Below, in pieces: positions 10,057-15,812 of a stretch of 21,454 nt of DNA. The stretch lies in the IMG/VR virus record IMGVR_UViG_3300032087_006456, positions 1 to 21,454 of that record; one strand, given 5' to 3'. This stretch comes from a virus. The stretch's first letter is position 1. Every line of letters begins with the position of its first letter. Made by a program: the position numbers and the translations under genes. The notes under the pieces were generated by a model that worked only from the letters and a program-made list of their open reading frames with translations, had not been told where the DNA came from and made no database searches.

Positions 10057-10475
10057 ATAGAGATTTAATTGTTCAAATAGCATTACAATTTTTAAACATC
10101 CCCTACAAGTTTGGGGGAAACTCTGTCTTAGATGGGGGGTTGGATTGCAGTGCCTTGTGTTGTGAGCTTCTAAAGGCAACGGGTGATCTTCATTTTAAAT
10201 GTGACCTAACAGCTCAAGGGATCTATAATTATTTAAGTTACAGAAATTGGGGGCCAACAGAAAATCCACAGAAAGGAGATTTTTGTTTCTATGGGCAGGA
10301 TCTTAAAAAGATACGGCACTGTTCAATGGCCATAAGTGAAGATCTAATGATTGAGTCAGGGGGAGGGAACTCCAAGACAACCACACTGGAGGCTGCAAGA
10401 AAGAGGCAAGCTTACGTTAGAGTGAGGCCGATTAAATTCAGAAAGGACTATTTGGTATGTCTGACCAAACTTTAA
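10053..10475 (+). CDS. NlpC/P60-family cell-wall hydrolase (probable endolysin)
   Basis: A 140-aa cysteine peptidase of the NlpC/P60 fold, which cuts peptide bonds in peptidoglycan. Visible catalytic features: Cys32 in GGLDCSALC, His89 in IRHCSMAI, and a polar third position in the ESGGGNS strand at about 101-107. PYKFGG before the Cys is the usual lead-in. No signal peptide is present, so export would need a holin, consistent with the membrane protein gene that overlaps it by 4 bases. It is a single catalytic domain without a cell-wall-binding domain. It could instead be a virion-associated hydrolase acting at entry, as NlpC/P60 proteins sometimes sit in tails; the neighbours favour lysis. 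Confidence 0.85.
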   Translation: MNRDLIVQIALQFLNIPYKFGGNSVLDGGLDCSALCCELLKATGDLHFKCDLTAQGIYNYLSYRNWGPTENPQKGDFCFYGQDLKKIRHCSMAISEDLMIESGGGNSKTTTLEAARKRQAYVRVRPIKFRKDYLVCLTKL

Positions 10476-10645
10476 AATTAGTAAAAGAGCGTATAAAAGA
10501 GTTAGAGAAACAAATTCAAAGAATGGAAAATGATAGATGGCCAAGTAAATTTTTAAGGATGACCATCAGCACTTTAGAAATAAATAAAGAATTAGAAGGA
10601 GTTTTGGAAAATGGAAAATCAGAAGTTTGGTATCCAAAAAATTAA
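10457..10645 (+). CDS. Small coiled-coil protein, unknown function
   Basis: A 62-aa protein that overlaps the end of the NlpC/P60 gene by 19 bases and the next gene by 35. Residues 5-26 (LKLVKERIKELEKQIQRMEN) form a short coiled coil, followed by WPSKFLRMTISTLEINKELEGVLE. There is no membrane segment and no signal peptide. AGGA lies upstream of the ATG at somewhat long spacing, so translation may be coupled to the hydrolase. Not recognised as a family; a lysis-cassette accessory is a guess from position. Confidence 0.6.
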   Translation: MSDQTLKLVKERIKELEKQIQRMENDRWPSKFLRMTISTLEINKELEGVLENGKSEVWYPKN

Positions 10646-10985
10646 AGAGGTTTTAAAATTTGCTTTCAGTTTTGGTGAGGCTTTCGACAAATCCTTTGCT
10701 GATAAGAAATTCACCTGGGAAGACAGTGCCAACTTCCTACCAGTCTTCATTAATGCTGGTGATGCCTTCACTGATGTTAAAAACATTATTCAAGAAATTA
10801 AAGATTTAGATTCAGCAGAAATTGATGAGCTAAATCTTTTTATCAAAAAGGAGTTTGATCTTGAAAATGATGCGATTGAAGGATTTATTGAGTCGGGGAT
10901 TGAGTTGGCCTTTAACATTTACAATTTGGTCTTTAAGGTTATTAGACATAAGAAGGACAAGAATCTGCCTCCACAGGTGGACTAA
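10611..10985 (+). CDS. Hypothetical acidic helical phage protein
   Basis: A 124-aa protein. AAGGAG sits 9 bases before the ATG. The sequence is rich in acidic and aromatic residues: FSFGEAFDKSF at 18-28, FLPVFINAGDAFTDVKNII in the middle, and an amphipathic helix IELAFNIYNLVFKVIRHKKDK near the end. No signal peptide, catalytic motif or certain membrane segment is visible. It overlaps the coiled-coil ORF upstream and is followed by a lipoprotein gene. Proteins of this size between lysis and structural genes are common in phages, but I do not recognise this one. Confidence 0.65.
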   Translation: MENQKFGIQKIKEVLKFAFSFGEAFDKSFADKKFTWEDSANFLPVFINAGDAFTDVKNIIQEIKDLDSAEIDELNLFIKKEFDLENDAIEGFIESGIELAFNIYNLVFKVIRHKKDKNLPPQVD

Positions 10986-11027
10986 AGAAATAGGTCCATA
11001 CAATACTCAGACTTGGAGGTGTTCAAA

Positions 11028-11663
11028 ATGTTCTTCAGTAGAATTAAAATAACCTTGCTGATGGCGGTGCTGATTAGCTGCACTGCTATTCAATACATAG
11101 ACGACACTGGTTTTCTCAACAGCAGTCAGGCAAACTCATTTGAAGCTTTGGTTAAAATTGGTGGTAAGGCCTGTAAGGATATGGATGGAAGAGTTGGTCT
11201 CTGTGTAAAGCAGATAGAATCCAATAGATCCTTAAAAATTTTCATGCCTCCCATGCCATATGATTATACCCTCATCATTAAATGCACAATGGATCTTGAT
11301 CAATCCAGAGGATATGATGTGGAAAAAGGAAAAGAATTTAATTTGGCCATATCAGATTATAAAGGTATGAAGTCTTTTCAATGTATTGGGGAGATCTTTC
11401 CTCAAGACAGAGATGAAGAGGTTAGCGCAAAGTGGGGTATCTTAGTTAAAGTTGTAGACCCAAACTATCAACCGAGAACTGCTATATATAAAACAGGGGA
11501 TTATCTCATTACTGGGAAGCATTCTCGTTATGTTAGATACTGTTATTCTGATGGGAAGTGCAAAAATAAAAAAAAGAAAACAATGATTAAGAATAAGAAC
11601 AATGAAGTTGTGTCTGTCTTTTCAGAAAGCAAGACCATGAGATTTAATTACTACGGATTTTAA
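11028..11663 (+). CDS. Predicted lipoprotein, unknown function
   Basis: A 211-aa predicted lipoprotein. The start is set by GGAGGT at 11015-11020, 7 bases before ATG 11028; a longer TTG reading at 11013 would place its start inside this Shine-Dalgarno. MFFSRIKITLLMAVLISC is a clean type II signal peptide with lipobox LISC and Cys18. The mature part has several further cysteines (KACKDMDGRVGLC, IIKCTMDL, FQCIGE, YCYSDGKCK), which may form disulfides in the periplasm. The tail is basic (KNKKKKT). Phage lipoproteins next to lysis genes include outer-membrane spanins and superinfection-exclusion proteins; this one is long for a spanin. Function is not shown. The next gene begins 1 base after its stop. 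Confidence 0.78.
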   Translation: MFFSRIKITLLMAVLISCTAIQYIDDTGFLNSSQANSFEALVKIGGKACKDMDGRVGLCVKQIESNRSLKIFMPPMPYDYTLIIKCTMDLDQSRGYDVEKGKEFNLAISDYKGMKSFQCIGEIFPQDRDEEVSAKWGILVKVVDPNYQPRTAIYKTGDYLITGKHSRYVRYCYSDGKCKNKKKKTMIKNKNNEVVSVFSESKTMRFNYYGF

Positions 11664-11664
11664 T

Positions 11665-13002
11665 ATGAGTGACACTGAACCGATTAGACAAGTAGACACA
11701 AATTTTGGTAGGGCCATCACGGGAGCTATGGAGTATAACTCTAGTGATCTTAAGTATGATATGAGAATAAAATCCGGGTCCGGAATAAAACATACGGTAG
11801 CATTTGACACTCCAAACAAGGATTCTTTTGAAAGATTAAGAGTAAGCAACCCTAGAACAATCTTCGATTCCAAACAAATCTACGACAACGAACCCTTAAT
11901 TTGGGATGATCAAGAGGTTTCTGGTAGTGGTACAAACTCTACTCACTCAGTTAATACCGCCACAACAACTCTCTCGGTTTCAGCATCCACAGCAGGTAAA
12001 AGAGTTAGGAGAACTTTTAGGAGATTCAACTACCAACCTGGTAAGTCTCAGCAAATTATAATGTCGGGTAGAATTGCCGATGTAGATAGTGGGATTACTA
12101 AGTCATGGGGATATTTCGACGATAACAATGGTATTTTCTTTTCGGTAATTGATGGGGTCATTTATGCAGTAGTTAGAAGCTCAACCAGTGGCAGTCCTGT
12201 AGATACTTCAATACCACAGTCAAGCTGGAACATTGACAAGTTGGATGGGACAGGGGCAAGTGGGATTACTATTGATCATACAAAGACCCAAATATTTTAC
12301 TTTGATTTTTCATGGCTTGGAAGTAACACTGTCAGATTTGGATTTATAATTAACAATGCTATTGTTTATGTTCATTCTATTAATTTTGCAAATGAACTAG
12401 CTACGGTTTACATGTCTACTCCTAACCTTCCACTGTCCTGTGAATTAGAAAACGATGGAACGGGAGGGGCGGCAACCCTAGAACACATATGCTCTACTGT
12501 GATAAGTGAAGCTGGCGACGATCAACATGGGATTATTCGCCATGTTGGTACTGAAAATAATTCTGTTACCCTTCAAACGGGTGGAACAACTTACGGGGTA
12601 ATTTTTATAAGATTGAAAAGTACCCATCAGTCGGCAACCTTTATCCCCGAAGAAATAGATTTGTTATGCACTTCCGGCGATAACATTCATTATGAATTGA
12701 TTTTAGAACCCACTATCGGCGGCAATGCCTTATCATGGGCAAGCGTAAATAATTGCGCAATTGAGTTTGCGGTTGGAGATGGAACGCAAACAATAACTAA
12801 CGGAACTCCTTTTACAGGAGGTTATTTTAATTCGCAGAAAAATGCATCCGGCTCGGGTTCTAAGGCGGGTGATAATGAAATAAGTATTGGTTCGAACATA
12901 GCAGGGGCAAGTCAAATTCTTTGCCTGGGTATGATGCCAATCGGTTCGGGGACAATTAATGCCGTTGTCTATGGTAATATAAACTATAGGATTCAAGCAT
13001 GA
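11665..13002 (+). CDS. Beta-rich phage structural protein (minor fibre/tail candidate)
   Basis: A 445-aa protein, Ser/Thr/Gly-rich with few charged helices, starting 1 base after the lipoprotein stop. The N-terminal block includes FDSKQIYDNEPLIWDDQ, then GSGTNSTHSVNTATTTLSV and RRTFRRFNYQPGKSQ; I have met this pattern in predicted virion proteins of environmental phages, but cannot name a formal family. The middle (YFDDNNGIFFSVIDGVIYAVVR) and the C-terminal Gly/Ser-rich half look like a beta-sandwich, as in lectin-like or decoration proteins. It could be a second receptor-binding or capsid-decorating protein (inference). Its TGA overlaps the next ATG as ATGA. Confidence 0.72.
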   Translation: MSDTEPIRQVDTNFGRAITGAMEYNSSDLKYDMRIKSGSGIKHTVAFDTPNKDSFERLRVSNPRTIFDSKQIYDNEPLIWDDQEVSGSGTNSTHSVNTATTTLSVSASTAGKRVRRTFRRFNYQPGKSQQIIMSGRIADVDSGITKSWGYFDDNNGIFFSVIDGVIYAVVRSSTSGSPVDTSIPQSSWNIDKLDGTGASGITIDHTKTQIFYFDFSWLGSNTVRFGFIINNAIVYVHSINFANELATVYMSTPNLPLSCELENDGTGGAATLEHICSTVISEAGDDQHGIIRHVGTENNSVTLQTGGTTYGVIFIRLKSTHQSATFIPEEIDLLCTSGDNIHYELILEPTIGGNALSWASVNNCAIEFAVGDGTQTITNGTPFTGGYFNSQKNASGSGSKAGDNEISIGSNIAGASQILCLGMMPIGSGTINAVVYGNINYRIQA

Positions 13003-13226
13003 AACTAAAAATAAAACAAAAAGATGTCTTTGTTCATTATTACGTTGAATCTAATACCTATCGTAAGGCCACAATAATTTTCTGCAATGGTAAGTTTCAA
13101 AAAGCAGATTTTAATTTTAAAGGTGATTATGACTTCCAAGACTGGGACTTTCTCACCTCTTTAGGAAAACTAATAAAAGAATTCAAGGTTAAAGATGAAC
13201 TACAAATATCGGGACCAACACAGTAA
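12999..13226 (+). CDS. Hypothetical small protein
   Basis: A 75-aa protein with a 4-base ATGA overlap with the structural gene, so it is translationally coupled. The sequence is basic and aromatic (KQKDVFVHYYVESNTYRKATIIFCNGKFQKADFNFKGDYDF), with alternating strands and no membrane segment. It reads like a compact beta protein. Not recognised. It overlaps the next ORF by 32 bases. Confidence 0.6.
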   Translation: MKLKIKQKDVFVHYYVESNTYRKATIIFCNGKFQKADFNFKGDYDFQDWDFLTSLGKLIKEFKVKDELQISGPTQ

Positions 13227-13452
13227 AAGAGTTCTCACTGTTGAGCAGGTTGATAAACTTATTGAACTTTCAATCATTGCCCCCAAATCAAAGTTTGATG
13301 CCATTATAAAAGGGGTCCAGTTAGTCCTAGTGGGTGTTGCTTGTTGGGCAAAAAAAAGTATGATGGAAGAGGAACAGATTAGGTTAAAACAACAATATGA
13401 GAGAGAGATCGCAACTGATAACCAAATGGAAGTTGATGAAGGGATCATCTAA
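13195..13452 (+). CDS. Hypothetical small protein with short hydrophobic segment
   Basis: An 85-aa protein that starts inside the previous gene (AAGG upstream of the ATG). Residues 39-53 (KGVQLVLVGVACWAK) form a short hydrophobic stretch, possibly membrane-associated, followed by a charged coiled-coil-like tail (MMEEEQIRLKQQYEREI). Its last 15 bases overlap the 5' side of the tRNA-like element, whose first acceptor strand lies inside codons 82-84. Function unknown. Confidence 0.55.
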   Translation: MNYKYRDQHSKRVLTVEQVDKLIELSIIAPKSKFDAIIKGVQLVLVGVACWAKKSMMEEEQIRLKQQYEREIATDNQMEVDEGII

Positions 13453-13509
13453 GTAGTTTAAGACCCGGTTCACCCACCGGAAATGGGAGTGCGAGTCTCC
13501 CTCCCTTCG
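13438..13509 (+). tRNA. tRNA-like cloverleaf, atypical or degenerate
   Basis: A 72-base cloverleaf: acceptor GAAGGGA (13438-13444) pairs with TCCCTTC (13502-13508), 7 of 7; T stem GGGAG/CTCCC, 5 of 5, with loop TGCGAGT (consensus TTCGANT); anticodon stem CCGGT/ACCGG, 5 of 5; D stem TCT/AGA, 3 pairs. T8, A14, A21, G53, C61, T54, C56 and A58 positions fit tRNA. Deviations: the anticodon loop is 6 bases (TCACCC) instead of 7, base 26 is missing, T55 is G, and G18 is A. CCA is not encoded (GCCT follows). The amino-acid identity cannot be set; CAC (Val) is one reading. It may be a decayed phage tRNA or a tRNA mimic. Confidence 0.5.
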
Positions 13510-13526
13510 CCTCAATGGAATGAAAA

Positions 13527-14525
13527 ATGAAATTACTTTTTTGGTTTTTTTTAGTATTGTCTATCTATGGTTGCAAAGATGGTGGGAAGGTATCTCCCAA
13601 GATTCCCAGCTCCTCACCTGTCTCAAAACCTGTTGATCCTAGAGAAACCCCCGTGGAGGATAGGTCCGAAAATACTCCTTTCAAGTTGTCCATTAAAGAC
13701 GGTAAGATTCTCAGAGATGGCCATCCCTATCTTTTACGGGGGTTCAACATTGCAGACCCCTGGCACATCATTAAAAGAAACCATCGAAACGATCCAAAGG
13801 CCATAGACTTTCTCCAAGATCATATTTACTCAGGGATGGAGCTTGGTGGGAATGTTGTGAGGATTCCTTTGATTCCAAGGGACCCATTTAAAGAAGGTTT
13901 CCTTGATTGGACTGAGAGATACCTTAAGGAGATCTTAAGGCCCACAGTTGAGTTTATTGTCAAAGCTGGATGGTATGTGATTCTTGATAATCATTGGGTA
14001 AAGGACTTTGACAAAGTAGAAAGAACCGATCTTTTTCTTTGGGCAGAAATCATGATGGAAAATTTCGGCAATAACCCACAAGTTATTTTTGAAGTTTTTA
14101 ATGAGCCGATTAGACCAAACGATTGGGCAACCTGGGTAAGTTATATCCAGCCAATGATAAATCAAATGCAAAAAGTTGATAACCTTCTTATCGTTGGCGG
14201 CCCTTATTGGTCATCGAATATGAGCGGGGCAAATCAAATGCCTATTGCCGGAAAGAATATTACCTACGCTGGACATATTTACAGCAACCAAGACCCAATG
14301 AGATGGAAAGTAAACTATCCAGAAAATTGTATTTTCACCGAATGGGGATTTGAAGTTGGTGGAACTGAAGGTGGGAATTTAGAATGGGCCAAAAAGTTTT
14401 ATTATGAATTCCTTCACAAAAAAAGCTGGACCATGTGGTGCTTATCTTCCCAATGGGGTCCCCGTATGTTGAATGATTCTGGTGATCTTACGGATGCTGG
14501 CAAATTCTATCGGGATATCATATGA
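13527..14525 (+). CDS. Lipoprotein glycoside hydrolase, GH5 (cellulase-like)
   Basis: A 332-aa predicted secreted lipoprotein of glycoside hydrolase family 5, a retaining TIM-barrel enzyme cutting beta-glycans (cellulose, mannan or similar). Signal peptide MKLLFWFFLVLSIYGC gives lipid-anchored Cys16, then a Pro/Ser-rich linker to about residue 50. Barrel features: LRGFNIAD near 70, NVVRIPL (conserved Arg) near 115, YVILDNHW near 150, acid/base Glu193 in FEVFNEPI, AGHIYSNQ, and nucleophile Glu272 in IFTEWGFE. Both catalytic glutamates are present, so it is probably active. Substrate cannot be read. The Shine-Dalgarno is weak (GGA 8 bases upstream). It is the last + gene before the convergent zone, a typical cargo position. 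It could help the virus or host degrade polysaccharide, or modify the infected cell surface (inference). Confidence 0.88.
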   Translation: MKLLFWFFLVLSIYGCKDGGKVSPKIPSSSPVSKPVDPRETPVEDRSENTPFKLSIKDGKILRDGHPYLLRGFNIADPWHIIKRNHRNDPKAIDFLQDHIYSGMELGGNVVRIPLIPRDPFKEGFLDWTERYLKEILRPTVEFIVKAGWYVILDNHWVKDFDKVERTDLFLWAEIMMENFGNNPQVIFEVFNEPIRPNDWATWVSYIQPMINQMQKVDNLLIVGGPYWSSNMSGANQMPIAGKNITYAGHIYSNQDPMRWKVNYPENCIFTEWGFEVGGTEGGNLEWAKKFYYEFLHKKSWTMWCLSSQWGPRMLNDSGDLTDAGKFYRDII

Positions 14526-14715
14526 TGTAAGAGGCCGGGAAGTCTCAAGGAAATGCTAGAGACGAACCTAAACATGTTGGAAGACAATCCCGGCCCTTTG
14601 ACATTAACAAACTGGTTTTACGCAGTCACCATCCCACCTCGGTGAGAATCTTATTTTTAACAATTAAAGGTTTATACTCTAAATTATTTTTCATAGCAAC
14701 CAAACTCTTTAAGAG
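14526..14715. other. Convergent intergenic zone
   Basis: This is where the + strand late operon and the minus strand operon meet. It holds structured copy 1, then a weaker hairpin TCACC (14626-14630)/GGTGA (14641-14645) with a 10-base loop and TTATTTTT starting at 14651, which may act as a weak terminator for + transcripts. A 13-base palindrome, ACTCTTTAAGAGT (14704-14716), touches the stop of the minus-strand gene. No convincing gene is present. Confidence 0.55.
14533..14595 (+). ncRNA. Structured RNA-like element, copy 1
   Basis: It begins 7 bases after the GH5 stop. Outer stem P1 is GGCCGGGA (14533-14540) with TCCCGGCC (14588-14595), 8 of 8. Inside, P2 is GTCTC/GAGAC (14542-14546, 14559-14563) with a 12-base loop, followed by GAACCTAAACA and a possible small hairpin CC..AA/TT..GG (14567-14580). 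No T-run follows, so it is not a classical terminator. It shares its layout and the string GAGACGAACCTAA with copy 2 at 14892-14948. The class is unknown to me. Confidence 0.5.
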
Positions 14716-14862
14716 TCATAGCTCCCCCCCCAGCTCATCAATTTCATTTTTAATTGCTTGTAGTAGGATTTTATCAGCAGGTTCCAATTTCTCTTCTGGT
14801 TCTTTTTGCATTAGCTCCAAGAGATGTAGTAACCACTTAAGTCGTGCAGCACCTTCTTTCAC
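14716..14862 (-). CDS. Small helical protein, unknown function
   Basis: A 48-aa protein. I chose GTG at 14862 because AAAGGAG lies 6 bases upstream; a longer reading from GTG 14931 has no Shine-Dalgarno and would run through structured copy 2. The protein is one long amphipathic helix (AARLKWLLHLLELMQKEPEEKLEPADKILLQAIKNEIDELGGEL). Eight G residues in the coding strand (14724-14731) encode Gly-Gly near the end, a possible slippage site. It lies between the two related structured elements. No family recognised. Confidence 0.5.
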   Translation of the reverse strand: MKEGAARLKWLLHLLELMQKEPEEKLEPADKILLQAIKNEIDELGGEL

Positions 14863-14891
14863 AAAATACTCCTTTGTGCTAAGGTGAAAAA

Positions 14892-14948
14892 GGGGTGGCG
14901 TTTCACGGACCAAGAGACGAAACCTAATCACGGGAGAGTTGCCACCCC
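14892..14948 (+). ncRNA. Structured RNA-like element, copy 2
   Basis: P1 is GGGGTGGC (14892-14899) with GCCACCCC (14941-14948), 8 of 8. P2 is GTTTC (14900-14904) with GAGAC (14914-14918), one U-G wobble, loop of 9; alternatively GTTTC pairs with GAAAC (14919-14923). Then GAAACCTAATCA and GGGAGA. The string GAGACGAA(A)CCTAA is shared with copy 1 while the P1 sequence differs completely yet stays paired. Strand is called + because the P2 wobble is allowed only in the + RNA. On the minus strand P1 is followed by TTTTT, so this copy might also end minus-strand transcripts 7 bases after the upstream gene. Confidence 0.5.
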
Positions 14949-14955
14949 AGTTTAA

Positions 14956-15240
14956 TTAGGCAGTTTTAAGTCCTAGATGCTCTCCGATTCTAGCATTTAA
15001 AATACACAAGGCCTCAATTAACTTCTCTCTTTTTTCAATCAGCACTCGAAGATCTGGCTTTCTGGTTGAATCTTTTTTTTCCTTCTGTGCCTTAACTTTT
15101 GTTCCCTTCGCAGTAGCACCTTTCCATCTAGTAAGGGTTACTCTGCTGATGTTGAGGTCTTTTGAAACTTTTGTGATTGAATCAGTTTGAAGTTTTTTCA
15201 TAGCCTCTGCTTTCTCTTCTTTTGTGTAAGTCTTTTTCAT
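14956..15240 (-). CDS. Small helix-turn-helix protein (transposase-orfA-like HTH)
   Basis: A 94-aa protein. ATG 15240 is chosen because it overlaps the upstream stop as ATGA and has GGAGA 5 bases before it; an in-frame ATG 4 codons earlier overlaps this Shine-Dalgarno. Residues about 6-41 (KEEKAEAMKKLQTDSITKVSKDLNISRVTLTRWKG) form a helix-turn-helix like those at the start of IS3-type OrfA proteins and small phage regulators. A Lys-rich linker (KGTKVKAQKEKKDSTRK) and a C-terminal helix follow. It is probably a DNA-binding regulator of the phage rather than a transposase, as no transposase partner or inverted repeats are present. Last but one gene of the minus operon. Confidence 0.72.
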   Translation of the reverse strand: MKKTYTKEEKAEAMKKLQTDSITKVSKDLNISRVTLTRWKGATAKGTKVKAQKEKKDSTRKPDLRVLIEKREKLIEALCILNARIGEHLGLKTA

Positions 15241-15671
15241 GATTGTCTCCATTTAATTGACTGGGAACTCTTGATGTAATCAAGGCCATCAATTAGTTCT
15301 CCATTTTTTAAAAGCTCTGTTGCTTTCTTTTTATCTACACTCATCTGAGTCTTAACAACTAAGTAATCCTTTGGAACCCTTGTCATGTCTTTTATCTCCA
15401 CTCGGTAATTGGTTCTGCCAAATGTAGCTTTATAGTGGTTACCTTTCAGCTCTCCACCAGCAAGGTTCAAACAAAGGTCAATATATTTTTTATACTTTTC
15501 CACTTTCCGTTTAGCACGATCAAGTTCTTTCTTTGTTTTCTCATGCAGGTGTGTAGCATAGGCAACCTGACTTTCCAAATGATTTATATAAAAATGAGCA
15601 TTATCTATTTTTGTTCGATCTACTTTTCCATCTCTAATTTGAGTTAATAAACTTTCTGGTCTATCAATCAT
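15237..15671 (-). CDS. Siphovirus Gp157-family protein
   Basis: A 144-aa protein matching the Gp157 family pattern: an N-terminal long coiled coil (residues 35-70, LESQVAYATHLHEKTKKELDRAKRKVEKYKKYI), a middle strand pair (YKATFGRTNYRVEIKDMTRVPKDYLVVK) and a C-terminal VDKKKATELLKNGELIDGLDYI. The family is common in phage recombination modules; it was named from Streptococcus phages and has been linked to phage-resistance phenotypes, with no firm molecular role. Length is near the family norm. AAGGA lies 5 bases before the ATG. It sits in a tight operon with a Sak4-like ATPase and a DUF669 protein, which supports a role in DNA recombination or replication. Confidence 0.82.
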   Translation of the reverse strand: MIDRPESLLTQIRDGKVDRTKIDNAHFYINHLESQVAYATHLHEKTKKELDRAKRKVEKYKKYIDLCLNLAGGELKGNHYKATFGRTNYRVEIKDMTRVPKDYLVVKTQMSVDKKKATELLKNGELIDGLDYIKSSQSIKWRQS

Positions 15672-15672
15672 T

Positions 15673-15798
15673 TCAATCCTTTTTGGTTATACTGATATTA
15701 ATATTGTAGCCATCAACAGACTTCATTAAATTAAAATAGTCTGCTCCTGACTTTTCAATTATTTTTAAAATTTCCTGCAATTGAACTTCATTCATCAT
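15673..15798 (-). CDS. 41-aa small protein, unknown
   Basis: A short ORF reading MMNEVQLQEILKIIEKSGAD at its start and NLMKSVDGYNINISITKKD at its end. AGGAG sits 6 bases before the first ATG (15798), a strong Shine-Dalgarno, and the ORF fits exactly between the helicase stop (14-base gap) and the Gp157-family start (1 base after its stop). The position and ribosome site make it a real gene more likely than not. Helix followed by a beta hairpin; not recognised. Confidence 0.62.
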   Translation of the reverse strand: MMNEVQLQEILKIIEKSGADYFNLMKSVDGYNINISITKKD

Positions 15799-15812
15799 TG
15801 GATACTCCTTTC

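Noticed and set aside
14533-14595. Hammerhead ribozyme, tRNA or group I intron fragment (GACAATCCCG resembles a stretch of the T4 td intron).
   Set aside because: No CTGATGA core, no T arm or anticodon arm, and no intron P3/P7/P8 set or split gene; the 10-base resemblance alone is too weak.
14598-14603. Perfect TTGACA -35 box in the convergent zone.
   Set aside because: No acceptable -10 hexamer at 15-19 bases downstream.
14626-14719. Minus-strand mini-ORFs of 22 codons (14694-14626) and 11 codons (14719-14684, ATGA overlap with the 48-aa gene).
   Set aside because: Too short and without well-spaced ribosome sites; no protein-like pattern.
14892-14948. Integron attC-like or IS end.
   Set aside because: No GTTRRRY/RYYYAAC core pair and no target duplication or transposase nearby.
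14956-15240. HTH protein as an IS3 transposase subunit.
   Set aside because: No catalytic OrfB, inverted repeats or frameshift partner; it lies in a tightly overlapping phage operon.
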